Part shown: one piece after another, positions 56,427-64,000 of the stretch
Layout: each line of letters starts with the position of its first letter
How positions within the stretch are numbered: position 1 is the first letter of the stretch
DNA from: Aaosphaeria pasadenensis
Lineage: Eukaryota; Ascomycota; Dothideomycetes; Pleosporales
Direction: 5' to 3'
Assembly: GCA_022813625.1 (NCBI GenBank)
Contig: JAKLMB010000016.1
Span: forward strand, 558,001-622,000
Length of the DNA: 64,000 bases
Notes under the pieces: generated by a model
Seen by the model: only the letters and a program-made list of their open reading frames with translations
What the model was told of the DNA's origin: nothing
Database searches by the model: none
Program-made: the position numbers and the translations under genes

Positions 56427-58151
56427 ATGACGACTAGATATAGGGTTGAATGTAAGTTAGAATACTTCTTTATGTACGGTTTATCATGACCTTTCCCTCG
56501 CATTCCAATGAACACGTATAGCTGACATAGCTCTCCGTAGATGCCCTCAAGGTGCGTTGCTGGCATTTCGAGTACGGGGATTGCTGATGGCTAACACTTC
56601 GCCCAGACGCACCGTCGAGATCAATTGGTGAGATCATGAGTTCAACTTACATCAAGAACCTACTAACATGTGTAGATTGAATGGATCAAGGTATGCAGGC
56701 GGTTTGGGGTGTGGAAGCATCGCATAGGTTGACAGCTCTCTAGGGGCTCCTAGCTGTGCCATTCGTTCTGCACTCGCAGCCAACAGCTGTCTTCGAAGCA
56801 CACCATGCGTCGGTGGATCAAATGGCTCTGACCACCCAGAGACGATATGCTGAGATTTTGCGAGACGTGGAAGAGCTGATCAATGACCATAGTAAGTTGT
56901 ATTACATAGCGTACCATCCTCAACCCGTCAAGTACTCTGCTGCGGGCGGATAGAAGCATTGCTATATCATGGCCTAAGGAGGAATGTTGTTCTGAGTATT
57001 GTCATAGTCAAGCATCAGCAAGAAGGTACCCATGATCGTTCCAAGCTGAAATTGCTGGTACCCTCCGTCGCCAATTTCTTCACGCCGCTCGCATTGCATG
57101 ATGCATTCATATGGCAGGATCAGCGCCGCTACATCAGTTACCGACGATTTGTGCCGCCCTCATTCAACGATGTCAGGTTGATACTCAACACCGCACAGGT
57201 CATGAGCTTGGTTCGAGGCGGGCCTTTGGAACTAGTCACATTCGATGGTGACGTTACGCTCTACGACGACGGACAGTGTTTGACGCCGGACAACCCAGTG
57301 ATACCTCGAATCTTAAAGCTGATGCGCAATGGTTCCAAGATTGGCATTGTAACAGCCGCAGGATATACAGAAGCTCGCCGCTACTATGATCGTTTGTACG
57401 GGTTGCTGGATGCTCTGCATGCTTCCGACATGCCGGCCGCCAACAAGCAAGGTCTCATCGTCTTGGGTGGTGAGAGCAACTACTGCTTCAAGTTCACGGG
57501 CGACACTCCGGATTTCCTGAAATGGGTGCCTCGATCGGAGTGGCTGTTGGAAGAGATGCTTATGTGGCAGGACGCGGATATCACGGAGCTGCTCGACCTG
57601 GCGGAGGCATCGTTGAGGGACACAGTCAAGAACATGCGCATGCAAGCCACGGTTGTTCGGAAAGATAGGGCAGTGGGTATCATACCTCAAGACGGCCACA
57701 AGTTCTGCCGAGAGACCCTAGAGGAAACTGTGCTCATCACGCAAAAGATACTGGTGCGTTGCGACGTCATATGAGTCGGACTATGAGGGACTAACATCTA
57801 ACAGGAAATGTCCGCGGTTGGCTCACGCCTGCCATTCTGCGCTTTCAATGGTATAGTCTCCCACCCTTCTATTTAGATAGGTTCCTGCTGACGCGTTTGT
57901 TAGGTGGAAACGATGTTTTTGTAGACATTGGTGACAAGTCCTGGGGTGTCCTGGCCTGCCAACGGTACTTTGGAGGCATTGAGGGCGGCAAAACATTACA
58001 TGTTGGCGACCAGTTCTTGTCCGCCGGCGCAAACGACTTCAAGGCGCGGTTGGCCTGCACCACGGCATGGATCGCGAATCCGGCAGAAACGGTTCAATTG
58101 TTAGATGAGATTTCCGAACTGGACGAGCTGCAGCAGCGTAAGACCCGGTGA
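56427..58151 (+). CDS. ISN1: IMP-specific 5'-nucleotidase
   Basis: Isn1 hydrolyses IMP to inosine in purine salvage and overflow; it belongs to the HAD-like, fungal-type family. Eight exons: 56427-56451, 56541-56551, 56607-56627, 56676-56690, 56744-56891, 57008-57753, 57805-57850 and 57904-58151, giving 419 aa. Four micro-exons of 25, 11, 21 and 15 nt spell MTTRYRVEYALKTHRRDQLIEWIK, the invariant family start. The HAD nucleophile motif is TFDGDVTLYDDG, then GIVTAAGY and HVGDQFLSAGANDFKAR, with CAFNGGNDVFVDIGDKSWG near the end. The intron after exon 5 has two in-frame acceptors; homology favours the farther one (57007). The gene is invisible to simple ORF scans over its first 330 bp. Confidence 0.95.
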
Positions 58152-58620
58152 TGGGGAAACGACAAGCGGGCATTATTGGGGAGTAAACGTAGAGGTTGTC
58201 GTTGGCGGACTCTTTGTTTACGGTTCACTGGACGACGGCGGGGGAGCCTGGATTACTGCAGCTGTCGTACGGACAAGGATTCCTTTCCGGCCTGATTTGA
58301 CTGGTCGTCCGGAGGAAGCACAGTGTCTATATTGTGCACAGCATAAATCAGGAGTCCGGGGTGTGATAGGAATAGGAGCTGAGGAGTATGAGAAGAGGAC
58401 AGCCAGCAGCATTGGATTGCAGTGCCACACGCTAGGAAATCCTAACAAGATGCTGTTTGCTGATGAGTGGATGGGAAGATGGTAAACAGATAGATACTCT
58501 GTAGATCTAGGGACAAACACAAAGGGCAGGTTAGGTCAGGTCAGGTACCTGGACATCTTTGTTCTCAGCCAACCAACCATCTTCACATCTTATTTTAACA
58601 GTTGGGTAGCGAAGTCGATG
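58152..58620. other. Intergenic: ISN1 3' region
   Basis: This is the sequence after the ISN1 stop. The frame 58105-58485 overlaps the end of ISN1 and has no domain. No gene is seen up to the last ATG at 58618. Confidence 0.5.
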
Positions 58621-59400
58621 GCGCCCGCAAATAACGGGAGCAAAGAGGCAAAGTCCCTTTCACGCCATTTACGCCGTTCTGCTGCCCTACCTTAGGACTT
58701 TATTAGTGTTTAGGTTCCCTTAGACAGTATAAGCCAATCCTTCTTCTCCTGCCAACCCTGCCTCTGCCCTGACATTGACCCTGAAACGGCTGTGGAGCTT
58801 CCCCTTTCGGTTTAGCTTGGGCTGTCCCTGCCTGTGCCTCACAGTCCTCTCCCGTAGCCGTAACGGGCGAAAAAAAGAAAAAGAGGCAACTCTGAGCCTG
58901 GCAGTCTGGCTGCTCTTCATAATTATTTATCCAAACAAGAGCCATCGTTCATTCCCCATCTCTCCCTTCAGATCGTGTTTACGATTGTTTCAAAACATTT
59001 CAAACAAAAGGACCAATCGTCCCACGGTCTCGCAGTGTGCCTCGCCACCACGCCCAACTCCTACCACTACCCTACACCTACGGTCACTACTCAGTTAAAC
59101 TTGCTACTAAGGAATTACTGTTCACGCACCCACCACCGTCCATCATCCACCACTCACCTCTCCCCATTCACTACCCAAGCTTGCGACCGGCAACCCTGTC
59201 CGTCACCTCCGCTCTCCGGCTCAACTCCTGAGATCGTTCTCCACCCAACGCGCGTTGCGACATTCGTTTCTTCTTTCCTCACCTTCCTGCCTTACCTGCT
59301 GCCATCGCGCATATCATATCGTGAATCCAAGGAATTCGGTCTGTCATTGCGGTTGCTTCGCCAAAAGAGAACGACGACGTTCGTTACCAAATAAGACAAC
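58621..59400 (+). promoter_or_regulatory. ATG-free CT-rich leader/promoter of the proline-rich gene
   Basis: Scanning the plus strand, no ATG triplet occurs in these 780 bp before the start codon at 59401. The 3' 450 bp are rich in C and T. This fits a long, uORF-free transcribed leader preceded by the promoter, possibly including a 5'-UTR intron. The transcription start is not determinable here. Confidence 0.55.
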
Positions 59401-60051
59401 ATGGCAGGGGAAAAGAAGTACCAGCCACTCACCTTGAGTCCCATCAATTTCTCCCTCACCGAAGGCACTTCCATTCCGGCGCCCCCGGACTCTCCACCTG
59501 ATACCCCGCGACCCCCAACACCTGGGAAGGGTCCTCTCTCCTCGCATCCGACTCCAAAGTCATCCACTTTCCCTCAGAACGGGGAAACGCCACCGCTCCG
59601 TGATGCGGACGACTCGGCCAGCGATCCAAAGCTCGACAAGTCAGTCACGAACGACGATGACCACAGCATGCTCTCCCCATCGAGTCCGACCGGCCGCCGA
59701 CCAAATTCAGTTCGCAAATTCCTCGGTTTCCGCCCTATGTCGTCGTCCGACAGCCTGAGATCAGATCGACCAGGCTCTCCCAGCACCATCGCCAGTCAGC
59801 CGAGTCTGCAAAGGAAGAAGAGCGGCAGCTGGTTTGGGAGGAGGAAGAGCACGTTCGGAATGGGGCAATTGACAGAGGGCAAGGAGAATATCACACAACC
59901 CACCAATGGCCAACACACAATCGCCAAACCGGCGCCTCCTCCCCAGAAGAAGGGACCGCCGCCCCCAGCTCTGCCCGAGCTCAAAGCCTTCGGCGCGAGT
60001 GACGATGCGTTCACCTTCGAAGCCGACGATATGTTCAAAAACATAAAATAA
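59401..60051 (+). CDS. Proline/serine-rich protein of unknown function
   Basis: This encodes a single-exon protein of 216 aa. It is largely disordered: a Pro-rich N-terminal third (PPDSPPDTPRPPTPGKGP), serine-rich SP sites suited to proline-directed phosphorylation, and two short basic-aromatic motifs (SVRKFLGFRP and GSWFGRRKSTFGMG) that look like conserved linear motifs. A second poly-Pro run (PPPQKKGPPPPALPELKAFG) precedes an acidic tail (DDAFTFEADDMFKNIK). No domain or membrane segment is visible. The clean ATG context after a long ATG-free leader and coding-type composition support a real gene. I do not recognise an orthologue with known function. Confidence 0.75.
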   Translation: MAGEKKYQPLTLSPINFSLTEGTSIPAPPDSPPDTPRPPTPGKGPLSSHPTPKSSTFPQNGETPPLRDADDSASDPKLDKSVTNDDDHSMLSPSSPTGRRPNSVRKFLGFRPMSSSDSLRSDRPGSPSTIASQPSLQRKKSGSWFGRRKSTFGMGQLTEGKENITQPTNGQHTIAKPAPPPQKKGPPPPALPELKAFGASDDAFTFEADDMFKNIK

Positions 60052-60857
60052 ACAAAAAACACCATCCCACATGAGCAAGCGATGGAATAATTTTCACGAC
60101 GGTCTCGGACAGTTGAGTTTTATGACATTTGTCGATATTCTTTAAGCCACACACCGGATATTGGAGGAGTTTGAGAGATTGTGGATATTTTATTAATCTT
60201 TTTTTTGACTTGCATACACGATACCCCAGTCGGACAGTTGAACAACAGGACAGACGTAGCGGCGGTGGATTCTGGAATTGCACTCTGCTTCTTTTCAGGG
60301 CTAGATCTAGAATGGATCCTAAATTTGGGCTGAAGTACAGGCGACTGGGGAGGAGATCAGATATTCGGCGGCTTGGTAGCGACTTCTTGCCCATCCTCTT
60401 GTTTCATAACTAGCATTCGTTCACGGGTGTACTTGTACACACTGCTGTGCACTATCCACGATATTGTTGGAAGTGCCCTTTCCCTTCTACTTCCGAAGCA
60501 GAAGTACCCATCTCCTTTGTCAGATGATCCCCCCAATAGCCTACATAAAGACATCATTTTTACTTTGTTTATATTTCTGTTCTTTTATCTGATTCGCATA
60601 TGTTATGCAATACTCAAAAGCCAATGGAGAAGAACCAAAACAATGTCAGACGCGGTCCAATCAGGGTTCAGGTTGCTATGGCGCTAAGCGCGAACAACAA
60701 CACAACAACACCAACACTAACACCGGAGAAAGCCCAAGCTCCTGACAACGATATACACACACCTCGACTACTTACACTTTTGCAATAACTCGAACAGTAA
60801 AGCATCGCGCACCCTGTATTCGAGCTCTAAGCATATCGCGACACACCTCTACATACT
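60052..60857. other. Intergenic: NDC80 upstream region
   Basis: This 0.8-kb gap holds the 3' region of the proline-rich gene and the NDC80 promoter. Small frames (60129-60413, 60373-60687) carry no recognisable domain. The last 150 bp are rich in ACA/CAA. Confidence 0.5.
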
Positions 60858-63330
60858 ATGGCCCAAGATACGGGCATCTTCTCAGTCCGTCGCCCACGCG
60901 AGGTACGTAGCTTTCGCGCGCAACAACACACACAACCTGCGACGATGTAACAATCATGCTAACACTCGCTCCAGACTCTCGGTGCAGTAAACAACAACCT
61001 TTCGGCGATTCCCATGCCCTCCTCAGCCATGAAGCGCACCAGCTCCGTCTCCAACATGAACATGGGCGGGCAGTTCACCTCACAACACGGACGATCACAG
61101 TCTGGCTCACGGATGTCGCTCGCTGCTCGACCCGCGCAACCCGTCTTCCAACGCTCGTCTTCTGGCAACAATCTGGCTGAGATGGGATTCCAATCCGTGC
61201 AACGCCACTCCACGAGCAACATGTTCGGTGCGGGGAGCGCGGCGAGGAAGAGTCTTGCGCCAGGGTCGATTTTTCAAACGCCAGCGCCTTCCGCTTCAAT
61301 TATGAACCAAGACACCCAGCGACGAAGCAGTGTTTTTAAAACACGACCATCACACGGACCTGGCCAGACCGGCGTCAAGCAGTCGTTTTTCGCAACCGCG
61401 CCGTTACCTGCTGCACCGCCTGCGGATCCGAGGCGACTCAAAGATGCGTCTACGCGCTCACAAATGGCGCAAGATCTGCTAGAATACCTCACACACAACA
61501 ACTTCGAGATGGAATCGAAACACTCGCTATCGGCAAAGGCCATGACCTCTCCGACACAAAAGGACTTCAACTGCATGTTCCAATGGCTGTACCACCGCAT
61601 CGACCCTTCGTACCGGTTCCAGAAATCTATCGACCAGGAGGTGCCTGTGCTGCTGAAGCAAATGCGGTATCCCTTCGAGAAGTCCATTATGAAATCACAG
61701 ATCGCTGCTGTGGGCGGAAACAACTGGTCAACTTTCCTAGGACTTCTTCACTGGATGATGCAGCTCGCACGCATGATGGACGCATACGAATCCGGGTCAT
61801 ACGACGAAGCGTGCTTCGAGGCTGGCTACGACGTCTCGGGAGACCGCATCATCTTCGATTTCCTCTCGGACGCCTATAGGACGTGGCTTTCGGCAGAAGA
61901 TGAAGACGACGACGAAGACGCACAAGCTCGCCTCGTGCAACCGCACGTGGAAAAGATGGCTGCGCGCTTCGACGAGGCCAATGCACATCATCGCGAGCAA
62001 GTCCAACTGCTCGAGGCGGAGCACAAGTATCTCCAGGACCAGATTGACGAGCTCGGAAAGTCCGGCCCCAGAATCGCCAAACTGGAAGAGCAAATCCGGA
62101 TCCTGGAAGACGACAGGGTCAAGTTTGAGAACTACAACAATTCCATGGAGGCCAAGGTGGAGAAATACACGAGCCGAGCGACCATCCTAGACAAGGAGAT
62201 CCAACTCGTCGAGGCCGCGCTGGAAGCTTCAGAGCGCGAACAGCAAGAACTCCAAGCCATCATCGACCAACAAGGCATGACGATCTCCGACATCGACCGC
62301 ATGGCCACGGAGAAGGAGCGCCTCGAGTCCTCCCTCCAAGCCGCCTCCGCGCGCGTCGAAGAATCCAAAAAGCGCGTCGCCGAGAAAGAACTCGCCGCGT
62401 CCCGCAAGCTCGACGAGCTCGAGCAGACCGTCGAGAAATACAACAACCTAGGCTACCAAATCGGCGTGATCCCCTCCACGGCCGCCAACGCAAAGGGCAT
62501 CGAATACGAGCTCGCCCTCACCGTCAACGACGGGCCCAACTTCTCCGGCTCCCAGATGGGCGCATCTACGCAAGAACCCTCCGACCGCCTCCTCTCCGAC
62601 GCCTCGACCGGCTACTCCCCGCACCACCTCCTCAACCTCGACCTCCGCGGCACCGTGAAAACCAACATCTCCCTGCTCCGCAAGGACATCGCGGAGCGCC
62701 GCAACGCCGCCCTCGAAGCCGACATGAACAACCACGAGCTCCTCGACAAGATCAAAGAAGCCATGGACGACAAGAACGCCGAGGTCCAAGCCCTCGAGTA
62801 CCGCGTCAAGCAGGCGGAAGAGGAACTCGACAAGCTGCGCGAGATCACGAGCACGCAGAAGACAGCCTCGGACGCTCAGATCGAGAAGATGGAGAAGGAG
62901 CTGGGTCGCATGCGCGCGAATCTGGGCGAGAACGTGCAGCTCATGATTCAGAAGGAGATGGCGGTTAATATCGAGTATGCTTTTCCCTCCCCTTTACCCC
63001 TTAACTCATCCCCCCTTTGACGTTCCTCTACTACCACCAAGGCAAAGCAACTGACAGAGACGAAATAGGTACGAACAACTCACCGTCCGCGCCAACCAGC
63101 TCCGCGAGGAGCTGCACACGCAGATCGAGCGCATGCTCGACGACATCGTGCGCTTCAAGCTGCACATCCAGCGTTCCCTCGAGGAGTACGAGCAGTTCAT
63201 CGCCGACGAGGTCGAGAAGAGCTGCGAGGAGCAGGACCTCATGATGGCTGAGGATGAAGCCGCTTACGACGAAGACGCTGTTGGTGGGGCGAAGGAGGAA
63301 GAAGAGGAGGAGGAGGAGATGGAGGAGTGA
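60858..63330 (+). CDS. NDC80: Kinetochore protein Ndc80
   Basis: Ndc80/Hec1 is the microtubule-binding subunit of the outer kinetochore Ndc80 complex. The exons are 60858-60902, 60975-62974 and 63069-63330, giving 768 aa. The basic, Ser/Arg-rich N-terminal tail (roughly residues 1-165, with RRSS, KRTSS and RKS sites fitting Aurora phosphorylation) is followed by the calponin-homology domain near 170-320 (RSQMAQDLLEYLTHNNFE, FQWLYHRIDPSYRF, GLLHWMMQLARM). A long heptad coiled coil then runs almost to the end, with a break around NNLGYQIGVIPSTAANAKG. The last exon ends in an acidic Glu run. Both introns keep phase (RRPRE|TLGAV, NIE|YEQL). A 63-nt run of high GC3 characterises the middle of the coil. 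Confidence 0.95.
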
Positions 63331-64000
63331 TTTGATTTGACTTTGGGGGTTTGATGTTGGGGTGTTTGGTATAGGGGGCGTGTTGGAACTTGGTTATTTA
63401 ACTAACGTGTTTACGATGGATACCCTGTTTGTCTTGCTGTGCTCGCGATACTTGATATTAGAATATTCAGTTGTATATGATCCTATTTTACGCCCTATTC
63501 ACAATGTACACATGAGCATATTCATCATCAACTCTCTCGCACTGGTTTACATTTAAGAATTACATTTGAACTAAGGGTTACATAGGCCAGACATGTTGAA
63601 ACAGCACGCCTACTTGCTTGCATCAATCATCCATCATCACCATTATCAGACATTCCAATCCCCCTCATTCGCGATCCTTATTCTCCTGAGTCCAGTCCGT
63701 TCATTCGCCGTTTGAAAAAACAAAAGAAGAAAGGAAGGGAGAAAACAAAAATCCCTAAGCTCGAATTCTCCGTAGGTTTCTCATTTGCTCAAATGTTTTG
63801 CCACCGCCAGAAACGCCACCCATCCATCCGTTCGTCCCAGAGTTGAAGAATTACTCATACACAAAATACTCGTTACGCATGACCAAGCAGACAAACGCCC
63901 ATCATACCGGAACGCCTACCCTCTCCATTCCCATTCATTCATTCAATCAATCAATCATACACCGTCCCATCTTCGTTCACTTCCGCCCTGCGCTGAGATC
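63331..64000. other. 3' region after NDC80
   Basis: No gene is visible to the right edge. An ORF at 63362-63556 is AT-rich and featureless. A TTCA/ATCA run lies near the end. Confidence 0.5.
63932..63958. repeat. CATT/CAAT tetranucleotide run
   Basis: Three CATT units are followed by three CAAT/TCAA units, a simple microsatellite in the non-coding right end. Confidence 0.75.

Overview
This window is nuclear DNA of a filamentous ascomycete (Pezizomycotina). The genes carry short introns, mostly 45-65 bp, with GT..AG ends and CTAAC/CTGAC-like branch points. They are spaced for individual transcription rather than in operons, and the products are typical fungal proteins such as SEC12, TOR, ISN1, LaeA-like methyltransferases and a Baeyer-Villiger monooxygenase. 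A Leotiomycete is possible, but that is a guess. I assembled exon-intron models by eye for 25 protein-coding genes. The first is cut by the left edge. I saw no rRNA, tRNA, CRISPR array or intact transposon.

Left third (1-24.6 kb), mostly housekeeping: the 3' part of an importin-beta receptor (NMD5-like); SEC12, the Sar1 exchange factor; the full TOR kinase (2412 aa, conserved rapamycin-binding residues); an active-looking membrane-associated protein kinase; mitochondrial succinyl-CoA ligase beta (LSC2); a small DUF3245-like nuclear-type protein; a 3-ketoacyl-CoA thiolase; NTF2; and a GRE2-like NADPH reductase.

Middle (25.8-47.6 kb), more accessory: a MetE-C-terminal-like zinc methyltransferase with a GC-AG intron; an F-box protein; a kelch protein; a CQD1/ADCK2-type mitochondrial atypical kinase; a type I Baeyer-Villiger monooxygenase; a Myb-like/SAP chromatin protein; and a tail-anchored-like membrane protein. 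These are followed by a compact trio: a LaeA-like methyltransferase and a cytochrome P450 transcribed divergently, with a FAR1/MULE-type DNA-binding protein only 96 bp behind the P450.

Right third (49-63.3 kb), housekeeping again: phosphofructokinase, mitochondrial enoyl reductase ETR1, Mediator subunit MED17, IMP 5'-nucleotidase ISN1, a proline-rich unknown and kinetochore NDC80.

Themes: secretion and nuclear transport (SEC12, NMD5, NTF2), growth control (TOR), carbon and mitochondrial metabolism (PFK, LSC2, ETR1, CQD1, thiolase), and a small oxidative/epigenetic accessory patch at 41.9-47.6 kb. The points most worth a second look are the domesticated-transposase-like FAR1 gene and its tight neighbourhood, two long ATG-free 5' leaders, several unusual splice situations (GC-AG, a 42-nt in-frame intron, a twin acceptor, one intron that does not phase), and an Asn-Gly repeat inside the TOR FAT domain. 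I found no clear sign of a wholly new system.
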